From an uncultured Prevotellaceae bacterium (GTDB lineage: Bacteria; Bacteroidota; Bacteroidia; Bacteroidales; Bacteroidaceae): a DNA stretch of 10,583 nucleotides. The position numbers were made by a program, and so were the translations under genes. The stretch lies in contig CADCEQ010000044.1 of assembly GCA_902800435.1 (NCBI GenBank), forward strand, positions 20,282 to 30,864. The letters are read 5' to 3'. Within the stretch, counting starts at the first letter, position 1; the number at the start of each line of letters is the position of its first letter. Below, in pieces: positions 1-6,007 of the stretch. The notes under the pieces are model-generated. The model saw only the letters and a list, made by a program, of their open reading frames with translations. It made no database searches and was not told where the DNA came from.

Positions 1-1022
1 TCGTCGCTGTTCTCGATGGCCGATAGCTTCAGCCGCAGCTCTTCCTGCAGGGCTATCAGGCCGGCAATGTTGTCGGTGTGGTATTTCTTCTGCAGGTCGT
101 AGATGCGGTCGAGGCGGGCGTTGACGGCGTCGAGCTCCGACGGTTCGAAGTCGATGCTGTCAAGATGGCTGTTCACCTCCTGAGCAACGTCCTTCAGTTC
201 GATGTATGTGGAGTCCATGCGCTCGGCCAGTTCGGCGGCAGCAGGAAACACGTTGCCGATGCCCTTCAGGGCGTTCATGGCGCTGCGCAGCAGCTGCACG
301 GCTCCCGTCTCGTCGCCCGACAGCGCATTGTCGGCCTCGTAGAGAGCGCCCTTGATGTCCTCAGCGTGAGTCATCGTCTCGCTCTTCTGCTCCAACTCCT
401 CCTGTTCGCCGTCGGTGAGGCGTGCTTCGCTGAGCTCGTTGTATTGGAATTTCAGGAAGTCGGCGTTCTGGCGGTTCTGCTCAATGTCGTTCTCTAACTG
501 TTCCAGCTGCCGGCATGCCTTGTGGTAGGCATCGTACGCCTCCCTGTAGTCTTTCACGTCATGGTCGTCGCCGGCAATGATGTCGACCACCGACAGCTGG
601 AAGTCCTGCTGGCGGAGCAGCAGGTTCTTGTGCTGCGAGTGAATGTCGACCAGCTGTTCGCCCAGCTCCTTGAGCGTCTGCAGCGCGACGGGCGTATCGT
701 TGATGAAGGCTCGGCTCTTGCCGGCGGCGGTCAGCTCGCGGCGGACGATGGTGTCGTTGGCGTCGTACTCTATATCGTTGTCGCTGAAGAAGGACTCCAT
801 GCTGTAGCGCGACAGGTCGAAGTGGGCCTCGATGACGCACTTGTCGGCGCCCTGCTTCAGCGCCTTCGAGTCGGCGCGCTGTCCCAGGAGCAGGCCTATG
901 GCTCCGAGTATGATGCTCTTGCCCGCCCCCGTTTCGCCGGTAATCACGGAGAATCCGGGGTGCAGTTGGATATCGAGCTTGTCAATGAGCGTGAAGTTCC
1001 TGATGTATAGCTGTCTGAGCAT
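1..1022 (-). CDS. recN: DNA repair ATPase RecN (N-terminal part, runs off the window)
   Basis: RecN is an SMC-like ATPase that acts in recombinational repair of double-strand breaks in the cytoplasm. The reading frame starts with MLRQLYIRNFTLIDKL at 1022 and stays open to base 1, giving about 340 codons of a protein usually near 550 residues. The C-terminal half, with Walker B and the signature motif, lies outside the window. The start of the ABC head is clear: the Walker A motif GETGAGKS is at residues 29-36, in the setting FSVITGETGAGKSIILGA that is typical of RecN. An ELGEQLVDIHSQHKNLLL stretch follows, also characteristic of the family, and then a long Glu/Gln/Leu-rich region that fits the coiled-coil arm. 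The start lies 3 bases after the stop of the DUF4835 gene, so the gene is probably the distal part of the dnaN transcript. Identification is by recognition of sequence, not by a search. Confidence 0.95.
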   Translation of the reverse strand, partial: MLRQLYIRNFTLIDKLDIQLHPGFSVITGETGAGKSIILGAIGLLLGQRADSKALKQGADKCVIEAHFDLSRYSMESFFSDNDIEYDANDTIVRRELTAAGKSRAFINDTPVALQTLKELGEQLVDIHSQHKNLLLRQQDFQLSVVDIIAGDDHDVKDYREAYDAYHKACRQLEQLENDIEQNRQNADFLKFQYNELSEARLTDGEQEELEQKSETMTHAEDIKGALYEADNALSGDETGAVQLLRSAMNALKGIGNVFPAAAELAERMDSTYIELKDVAQEVNSHLDSIDFEPSELDAVNARLDRIYDLQKKYHTDNIAGLIALQEELRLKLSAIENSD

Positions 1023-1025
1023 AAT

Positions 1026-1934
1026 CTATTGCTTGATTTTCTCCCACGAATTGTTCTGGGAGGCATTGATGGAGAACAGGATGTCGTAGACCGACTCCTT
1101 CTCCTTCTGCGTGCCCTTGCCTTTATAGATGTTTGCCAGCTCCTCCTTCTTGTAGTCGGTCCAGATCTGTGGCAGTAGACTGAGCGGCTTGTCCTCGTGG
1201 GCTTTCTTCAGGCCGTTCTCAATGGCGGTAGTCACCTCGGTGCGGCCGCGCTCCACGTTGTTGGCCATCTCGTCGAGTCCCTTGCGGTAGTAGTCGTACT
1301 GCAGCTGCCTGAAGGGCTTCATGGCCTCGTCCAGATAGTCGTTGATGATGGCGAAGCGGTTGCGTGAGTCCTCGAACGACTTCCACCCCGGGAAGCCCAG
1401 GTCCTGGGCGTTGTTCACCAGATACATGCAGCGCTGCAGCACGTCGGTGCCGCCCAGCGGCGAGAATGTGTCGAGATTGATGCCGATGATGAGGTAGGCG
1501 TAGTAGGCGAAGAGGGCCGTCAGCTGGTTGTCAACCGTCTCGTCGTTGAAGTTCAGCTGGTCGAACTGTGCGAAGGTGAACTGGAAGCTCTTGTCGGTAT
1601 TGTTGTAGATGGTTGTGGTGTAGGCCGCGTTGAAGACGGGGCGGTTGGCCTGTATGGTGGCCGTACACTCGAATCGGTTCTCGGCCTGCACGTACTTGTC
1701 GACGGTGATGTTGAAGTTGCACGTGATGCGCTCGTTCTTCTGGAACTGCAGGGCTGTCCACTGGCGCTCGTTGACAAACTGCTCGAGCGTCTGCTTCAGG
1801 TTGTCGAACACCGATGCGTCGGTGCCCTGCACCTTCGAGTGGTTGATATTAATCTTTGCTTCCAACTCCTGACCGTGAACGTCGGGAGCCGGAAGCAGCA
1901 GCAGAAGGGCAATAGCTATGAGCAGTCTGGTCAT
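1026..1934 (-). CDS. DUF4835 family secreted protein (PorD-like, type IX secretion associated)
   Basis: The protein has 302 residues. It opens with a signal peptide: MTR, a run of Leu/Ala/Ile (residues 4-16), and a likely cleavage after about residue 21 (VHG|QELE). The mature part has no further membrane segment and is probably periplasmic or attached to the outer membrane. It contains features I recognise from DUF4835 of Bacteroidetes: an early QELEAKININ start, a QFVNERQWT stretch, a YAYLIIGINLDTFSPLGG stretch near the middle, and a Tyr/Arg-rich 'QLQYDYYRKGLD' helix. As I recall, this family is now named PorD and linked to the type IX secretion machinery; that is family knowledge and cannot be tested here. 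Its start overlaps the stop of the exonuclease gene by 4 bases (ATGA), and recN follows 3 bases after its stop, so all are probably cotranscribed. Its place beside DNA-repair genes is conserved synteny, not evidence of a repair role. Confidence 0.85.
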   Translation of the reverse strand: MTRLLIAIALLLLLPAPDVHGQELEAKININHSKVQGTDASVFDNLKQTLEQFVNERQWTALQFQKNERITCNFNITVDKYVQAENRFECTATIQANRPVFNAAYTTTIYNNTDKSFQFTFAQFDQLNFNDETVDNQLTALFAYYAYLIIGINLDTFSPLGGTDVLQRCMYLVNNAQDLGFPGWKSFEDSRNRFAIINDYLDEAMKPFRQLQYDYYRKGLDEMANNVERGRTEVTTAIENGLKKAHEDKPLSLLPQIWTDYKKEELANIYKGKGTQKEKESVYDILFSINASQNNSWEKIKQ

Positions 1935-2749
1935 TTGTTCAATGTAGCTTCACGCAGGCGGATGCGCGTCAGCACCTGCTTGGTGTTGTAGGTGAAGTCG
2001 CCGCCCAGAATCCAGCTGTAGTAGCCTGGGTCGAAGCGCAGCACGTCGGCCACGGGCTTGCCCTTATGCTTGCCGAAGTTGAACACCTCGGTGCGCACGC
2101 CGTTTACTTCCTGCCAGATGATGCGGCCGGCGAAGTCGACGTTGTCGTTCACCTTCGAGAACTCGGCCAGTTTGTCCATATCGTTCTCGAGCACCTTCTC
2201 CGGGTCTTCGTTGGCGCCGGGGGCATACTTGTCGAGTTCGCCCATCAGTACGCGGTAGGTGGCCTCGGTGTCCTGGTCGGCGCGGTGGGCCTCGAAGTCG
2301 TCCTCCATCTTGCGGCCGCAGTAGAACTTGTAGGCGGCGGCCAGGTTGCGGCGCTCCATCTTGTGGAAGATGGTCTGCGCGTCGATGAGGCGGCACTTCG
2401 AGAGGTCGAAGTCGATGCCTGCACGCAGGAACTCCTCAGCCAGCAGGGGCACGTCGAAGTGGTTGGAATTGAAGCCGGCAATGTCGCTGCCCGTGAACAC
2501 CTCGCAGAGCTTGGTGCTCAGCTGCTTGAATGTCGGCTTGTCCTTGACGTCGTCGTTCGATATGCCCGTCAGTTGCGTGATGATTGGCTCGATGGTCTGT
2601 TCGGGATTGATAATCTCGTTGCCCCGCTCCTCGCGGCCGTCGGGGTACACCTTAATATATGATAGCTGTATGACCCGGTCTTTCACCAAGTCGAGTCCGG
2701 TGGTCTCCAGGTCAAAGATGACCAGCGGTTTCTTCAAATTCAGTTTCAT
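1931..2749 (-). CDS. DEDDh 3'-5' exonuclease, DNA polymerase III epsilon-like, with ExoX-like C-terminal domain
   Basis: This 272-residue cytoplasmic protein is a 3'-5' exonuclease of the DnaQ/epsilon superfamily, probably for proofreading or repair. All three exonuclease motifs are visible: Exo I FDLETTG with D13 and E15, Exo II FNSNHFDVPLL with D99, and Exo III HRADQD with H155 and D160. The set is therefore catalytically complete and of the DEDDh type. Residues about 222-255 (FNFGKHKGKPVADV...YYSWIL) match the small domain seen at the C-terminus of ExoX-like nucleases. That makes this a stand-alone nuclease and not the bare core epsilon subunit. The start lies 14 bases after the dnaN stop, and the 3' end overlaps the DUF4835 start by 4 bases. 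Both Shine-Dalgarno-like AGGAG copies upstream belong to a short tandem repeat described separately. Confidence 0.92.
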   Translation of the reverse strand: MKLNLKKPLVIFDLETTGLDLVKDRVIQLSYIKVYPDGREERGNEIINPEQTIEPIITQLTGISNDDVKDKPTFKQLSTKLCEVFTGSDIAGFNSNHFDVPLLAEEFLRAGIDFDLSKCRLIDAQTIFHKMERRNLAAAYKFYCGRKMEDDFEAHRADQDTEATYRVLMGELDKYAPGANEDPEKVLENDMDKLAEFSKVNDNVDFAGRIIWQEVNGVRTEVFNFGKHKGKPVADVLRFDPGYYSWILGGDFTYNTKQVLTRIRLREATLNK

Positions 2750-2751
2750 TG

Positions 2752-2767
2752 CTCCTCAACTCCTCAG
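2752..2767 (-). repeat. Two-copy octamer (TGAGGAGT/TGAGGAGC type) spanning the dnaN-exonuclease junction
   Basis: On the minus strand, CTGAGGAG is followed directly by TTGAGGAG. The repeat spans the dnaN stop codon and ends 2 bases before the exonuclease ATG. Each unit carries AGGAG. The upstream copy lies 10 bases from the ATG, a usable though slightly long Shine-Dalgarno distance; the downstream copy is too close. Strong Shine-Dalgarno sites are uncommon in Bacteroidetes, so this may be a short repeat serving as a ribosome site, or coincidence. Confidence 0.45.
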
Positions 2768-3862
2768 TCATTAATCAGCATCGGCATCATCAGCATGAGC
2801 ACATCCTGACCGTCAGGCTGCTCTGAAGGCAGAACCAGACCGGCGCGGCTGGGGTCGGCCAGCTGGATGATGACTTCCGGGCAGTCGAAGTTGCTCAGAA
2901 TCTCGATGAACGACGAGCCCTTGAAGCCGATGCTCATGGGCTGACCGCTATAGTCGCACGTCATGCGCTCGGTAGCCGTCTTCGAGAAGTCGTAGTCCTC
3001 GGCGTCGAGCTGCAGTGTGCTGCCCTCTACGTGGAAGCGGATGAGGTTGCTCGCGCAGGGCAGCCAGCAGACCGTTGCGGTCGACGCGCAGCTCGTTGGG
3101 GTTGTTCTGCGGAATCACCGAGTTGTAGTTGGGGTAGCGGCCCTCAATGAGTCGGCACTGGATGATGCCGTCGCCGTAGTTGATCTCGGCATTGCGCTCG
3201 TCGAAGCGGATGATGACGTCGCCGCCGTCCTTGCCCAGCAGGTTCTTCAGCAGTCCGGCGGGCTTCTTGGGCAGTATGAATGCTGCGGGCTGGTCGCTCT
3301 TGATGGTGTAGATCTTGTTGCGCACCAGCTTATGACCGTCGGAGGCCACCACGGCGAGGCAGTCGGGCGTCAGGTCGAAGTAGATACCGTTCATCACGGG
3401 GCGCAGCTCGTCCTGTGCCGTAGCGAAGATGCTGCGGTTGATGTTCTCGTTGAGCAGCTGGTTGCTGATGACGATGGTGGTGGCTCCGTCGCCCACCGTC
3501 TGGGCTATGGGGTATTCGTCGGCACTCTCTATGGGCAGCGAGAACAGACCGTTCTGATAGCTGATCTTGGCAATCTTCGTCTGCAGGTCGGCGTCGAACG
3601 TGATGGGCTGCTCTGAGAATCCCTTCACGGCTTCCAGCAGGTCGTGGTTGCCTATGGCGAAGCGACCGTCTCCGTCGCACTCGGTGAGCTCCACGGTGGT
3701 CTGCATCGTGTTCTCGCTGTCCGAGGCTGTCAGGCTCAGGGTCTGTCCGTTGATGTCGAAGACGAAGTCGCCGAGTATGGGCAGGGCGTTCTTACTGTTA
3801 ATCACTCTTGAGAGTGCGACGAGCTTTGAGCTCAGTGCTGTGCTTGAAAGTGTAAATCTCAT
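2764..3862 (-). pseudogene. dnaN: DNA polymerase III beta subunit (sliding clamp), broken by a frameshift
   Basis: DnaN forms the ring-shaped dimer that tethers DNA polymerases to the template. The frame from 3862 starts MRFTLSSTALSSKLVALSRVINSKNALPILGDF, the usual Bacteroidetes DnaN start, and reads correctly through residue 270 (NGLLAALR). It then shifts into a nonsense tail that stops at 2948. The proper sequence resumes in another frame at 3054 (ASNLIRFHVEGS, then QLDAEDYDF) and runs to the true clamp C-terminus, ending with a DVLMLMMPMLIND tail and a stop at 2764. Between the two parts the usual eight residues of the first helix of domain III are absent. Total length is 1099 bases; adding 26 gives 1125, which is 374 codons plus stop and fits the family. 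There is no slippery heptamer, so programmed frameshifting is unlikely. If real, the shift would leave a truncated 304-residue product lacking most of domain III. If the assembly is wrong, the gene is intact. First gene of the minus-strand operon. Confidence 0.93.
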
Positions 3863-3901
3863 AATGTATCTTTGTTTTTAGTTTCCTTCCGAAATGGACT
3901 A

Positions 3902-3909
3902 CAAAGATA
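3902..3909 (-). promoter_or_regulatory. Bacteroidetes-type -7 element (TATCTTTG) for the dnaN operon
   Basis: On the minus strand, TATCTTTG is a perfect match to the Bacteroidetes -7 consensus TAnnTTTG and sits 39 bases before the dnaN ATG. A start site about 5 bases after it would give a leader of roughly 35 bases that is A-rich just before the start codon, as is usual for ribosome binding in this phylum. No convincing -33 TTTG is visible. Confidence 0.65.
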
Positions 3910-3971
3910 CGAATTTTTGTGTGATTAGAAAAATTTATGCTTAAAAATTATGTCTTTCAAACAATTTTTTG

Positions 3972-3979
3972 TACTTTCG
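3972..3979 (+). promoter_or_regulatory. Probable -7 element (TACTTTCG) for the DUF3127 gene
   Basis: TACTTTCG differs from TAnnTTTG at one position. It lies 44 bases before the ATG at 4024, within an AT-rich stretch. A start site near 3984 fits an A-rich leader with no Shine-Dalgarno. Because this element lies inside a possible upstream extension of the reading frame (from 3937), it also argues for the start at 4024. Confidence 0.5.
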
Positions 3980-4023
3980 CAGGCGCAAAACGCTCAAATC
4001 AAATTTTAAAACATTATAATTGT

Positions 4024-4437
4024 ATGGATTTAACAGGTAGAATCATTGCTGTATTGCCAGCACAAAGTGGCGTCTCCGCACGCACAGGTAGCTCATGGAT
4101 GTCGCAGGACTATGTCATCGAAGTCCCCGGTCAGTATCCCAAGCGCTGCGTCTTCCGCCTCTTCGGCGAAGACCGCATCAAGCAGTTTAACATTCAGATG
4201 AACGAGGACGTTACTGTACAGTTCGACATCGACGCCCACGAGTACCAGGGCCGCTGGTACAACGATATCCGCGCTTTCAACATCATCCGCGGTCAGGTGG
4301 CTCCTGCCGCTGCTCCTGAGGCTGGGGCTGCGCCGTTCCCGCCAGCACAGGCTGCTCCCGCTCCTGCCGCTGCCGCTCCGTTCCCGCCCGCTCAGGAACC
4401 CGCCGCAGAAGGCTCGACCGACGACCTGCCCTTCTAA
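4024..4437 (+). CDS. DUF3127 family protein, SSB-like with an acidic C-terminal tip
   Basis: The protein has 137 residues. Residues 1-90 (MDLTGRIIAVLPAQSGVSA ... WMSQDYVIEVPGQYPKRCVFRLFGEDRI ... VTVQFDIDAHEYQGRWYNDIRAFNI) match the Bacteroidetes family DUF3127. The alternating beta pattern with aromatic and basic residues resembles an OB fold. A Pro/Ala/Gln-rich linker follows, with PFPPAQ repeated twice, and the protein ends in STDDLPF. The order of OB-like domain, disordered linker and acidic DD-[IL]-PF tip is that of single-stranded DNA-binding proteins, whose tip recruits repair and replication enzymes. A role in binding single-stranded DNA is inference. The start at 4024 is chosen over 3937 because homologous sequence begins at MDLTGR and the likely promoter lies between the two. 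The gene is divergent from dnaN and its stop overlaps the stop of the convergent EFR1 gene. Confidence 0.85.
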   Translation: MDLTGRIIAVLPAQSGVSARTGSSWMSQDYVIEVPGQYPKRCVFRLFGEDRIKQFNIQMNEDVTVQFDIDAHEYQGRWYNDIRAFNIIRGQVAPAAAPEAGAAPFPPAQAAPAPAAAAPFPPAQEPAAEGSTDDLPF

Positions 4438-5198
4438 CGGTAATAATATTGTCCGCGCCGGCGGGTGATGTTTCCGTAGTTGATGGCGTGAACAGGACAA
4501 TGATGATAGCAGCTGAGACAACACGTGCAGCTGCTATCATTTTTCCATGCAGGCGTGTTGTCGAAGACGATGTCGCCCACCGGGCACACCTCCGCGCACA
4601 GACCGCAATGCAGGCACACGTCGGCATCTACCGTGAACTTCCTGTCGGTTATCATGTAGCGGTTGAAGTAGGCGCCGATGATGTGGCTGAACGTCCACGG
4701 CGTCAGTCCCAGCGTCAGTCGGCTGTAGCCCCTCTGCCGTTCCTTTACCACCTTAATATATATATCCAGGTCCTTCCGGGCCTGCTCCTTCTTCGCGTGT
4801 TCGCGCTCAGGGGTGTCGGTATACATGAAGGGCAGACAGACGTAGCTCTCGGGCATCGTGAGCGACTGGCAGCTCCCGACCGTGATGCCCTTCCCCGCCA
4901 GCTGCCCCGTCAGCATCTTGACGGCCAGCCCCGTGCTGTCGCCGCACGTACACAGGATGTAGGCGTAGTGACTGCCGGCATTGCCGATCGTGAGCCGGCT
5001 GACAAACTCGCGCACGATGTGGGGCGGCTGCCAGCCGTGAACGGGGAAGCAGAAGCCTATGCGCTCGTCGTCGGTCAGCGTATATTCACACGTCGTTTTC
5101 AGCTCCTCGGGGATGAAGAGCAGCCTCTCACCGGTGGCCTCGGCCAGCTCCTGAGCCGCCCACCGCGTATTGCCTGTACCAGAAAAATAGAATATCAT
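4434..5198 (-). CDS. EFR1 family flavodoxin-ferredoxin fusion protein
   Basis: The protein has 254 residues and two parts. The N-terminus, MIFYFSGTGNTRWAAQEL, is the FMN phosphate-binding loop of a flavodoxin-like domain (SGTGNT at 6-11), which runs to about residue 155. The C-terminus is a bacterial two-cluster ferredoxin with two complete CxxCxxCxxxCP motifs: C195, C198, C201, C205 and C224, C227, C230, C234, enough for two [4Fe-4S] clusters. This arrangement defines the EFR1 family of putative electron carriers or oxidoreductases; the partner and reaction are not known to me. No signal peptide is seen, so it is probably cytoplasmic. The start is fixed because the flavodoxin loop begins at once, and the promoter leaves almost no leader. 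It is divergent from truA and convergent with the DUF3127 gene, sharing overlapping stop codons (4434-4437). Confidence 0.9.
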   Translation of the reverse strand: MIFYFSGTGNTRWAAQELAEATGERLLFIPEELKTTCEYTLTDDERIGFCFPVHGWQPPHIVREFVSRLTIGNAGSHYAYILCTCGDSTGLAVKMLTGQLAGKGITVGSCQSLTMPESYVCLPFMYTDTPEREHAKKEQARKDLDIYIKVVKERQRGYSRLTLGLTPWTFSHIIGAYFNRYMITDRKFTVDADVCLHCGLCAEVCPVGDIVFDNTPAWKNDSSCTCCLSCYHHCPVHAINYGNITRRRGQYYYR

Positions 5199-5200
5199 GG

Positions 5201-5233
5201 TGCAAAGTTACAAATAATTTTCGTAACTTTGCA
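5201..5233. promoter_or_regulatory. Divergent promoter pair in a perfect 11-bp inverted repeat
   Basis: TGCAAAGTTAC (5201-5211) and GTAACTTTGCA (5223-5233) are perfect inverted copies around an 11-base AT-rich spacer. Each contains TAACTTTG, a perfect TAnnTTTG element, pointing outward: minus strand 5210 to 5203 for the EFR1 gene and plus strand 5224 to 5231 for truA. The elements end only 4 and 8 bases before the two start codons, so both mRNAs should be leaderless or nearly so. The two promoters must share their upstream DNA. Confidence 0.75.
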
Positions 5234-5239
5234 GCCGCA

Positions 5240-5968
5240 ATGAGATATTTTGTAACTTTCAGCTACGACGGCACCCGCTACCACGGGTGGCAGATACAGC
5301 CCAACGGCGACTCCGTGCAGGCGCGCCTGCAGGGGGCCCTGTCGCTGCTGCTGCGTAGTGAAATTATCGTGACAGGAGCAGGGCGCACGGATGCCGGCGT
5401 CCATGCCCGCATGATGGTGGCCCACTTCGACTTCCCCTGCGAAATCGACGGCCGCCAGCTGGCCTATAAGCTCAACAAGCTGCTGCCCCGCGACATCGCC
5501 GTCAGCCGTGTTGAGCACGTGGCCGACGACCTTCACGCCCGCTTCTCGGCCACCAGCCGCATGTACCGCTACTACCTGCATACCGCGAAGAATCCGTTTC
5601 TCACCAATACTTCATGCGAACTGCATTATCCACTGGATTTCAACAAGATGAACGAGGCGGCTCGCGTGCTGATGGAGTATGACGACTTTGGCGCCTTCTG
5701 CAAGGCTCATGCCGACGTGAAGACCACTCTCTGCCGCGTCACGACGGCCGAGTGGCACCAGACGTCGCCCACGACGTGGTACTTCGAGATACGTGCCAAC
5801 CGATTCCTGCGCAACATGGTGCGCGCCGTTGTCGGCACCCTCGTCGACGTCGGTCGCGGTCGCGTCACGTTAGCCGACTTCCGCAAAATCATAGAAGGAA
5901 AAAAACGTACAGAGGCCGGCGAATCGATGCCTGCCCACGCCCTGTTCCTCGAAGACATCACCTATTAA
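5240..5968 (+). CDS. truA: tRNA pseudouridine(38-40) synthase TruA
   Basis: TruA converts uridines 38-40 in the anticodon arm of many tRNAs to pseudouridine. The 242-residue protein starts MRYFVTFSYDGTRYHGWQIQPNGDSVQ, the standard TruA N-terminus. It has the catalytic motif GAGRTDAGVHA with the nucleophile D51. Later it shows FSATSRMYRYYLHT (about 96-109) and the C-terminal RANRFLRNMVRAVVGTLVDVGRG (about 187-209), all family hallmarks, so the enzyme looks complete and of normal length. The ATG at 5240 is only 8 bases downstream of a perfect -7 element, which predicts a leader of a few bases at most. A heptamer repeat follows 1 base after the stop, and then a transporter gene with no promoter visible between, so the two are probably cotranscribed. 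Confidence 0.97.
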   Translation: MRYFVTFSYDGTRYHGWQIQPNGDSVQARLQGALSLLLRSEIIVTGAGRTDAGVHARMMVAHFDFPCEIDGRQLAYKLNKLLPRDIAVSRVEHVADDLHARFSATSRMYRYYLHTAKNPFLTNTSCELHYPLDFNKMNEAARVLMEYDDFGAFCKAHADVKTTLCRVTTAEWHQTSPTTWYFEIRANRFLRNMVRAVVGTLVDVGRGRVTLADFRKIIEGKKRTEAGESMPAHALFLEDITY

Positions 5969-5969
5969 T

Positions 5970-6004
5970 AAATCGAAAATCGAAAATCGTAAATCGAAAA
6001 TCCT
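5970..6004 (+). repeat. Heptamer tandem repeat (AAATCGA, five units)
   Basis: Five consecutive 7-base units fill the gap between truA and the transporter gene: AAATCGA, AAATCGA, AAATCGT, AAATCGA, AAATCCT. The fifth is degenerate and ends 3 bases before the next ATG. Short heptamer arrays of this A-T-C-G type recur between genes in Bacteroidales genomes as I know them; their function is unknown to me. Confidence 0.85.
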
Positions 6005-6007
6005 CTG

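Noticed and set aside
522..1010. Plus-strand open frame opposite recN
   Set aside because: The minus strand encodes RecN with its Walker A motif; the plus frame has no recognisable domain. Similar shadows opposite the exonuclease (2066-2662) and dnaN (3017-3616) were dropped for the same reason.
3045..3062. Programmed ribosomal frameshift in dnaN
   Set aside because: There is no slippery heptamer, and about eight conserved residues are missing, which a shift alone cannot explain.
3937..4023. N-terminal extension of the DUF3127 protein from an upstream ATG
   Set aside because: The extra residues do not resemble the family, and the likely promoter element lies inside this stretch.
5626..5634. 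DnaA-box-like TTATCCACT in truA
   Set aside because: It is a single near match inside a coding sequence, with no cluster or dnaA gene nearby; presence of dnaN does not mark an origin in this phylum.
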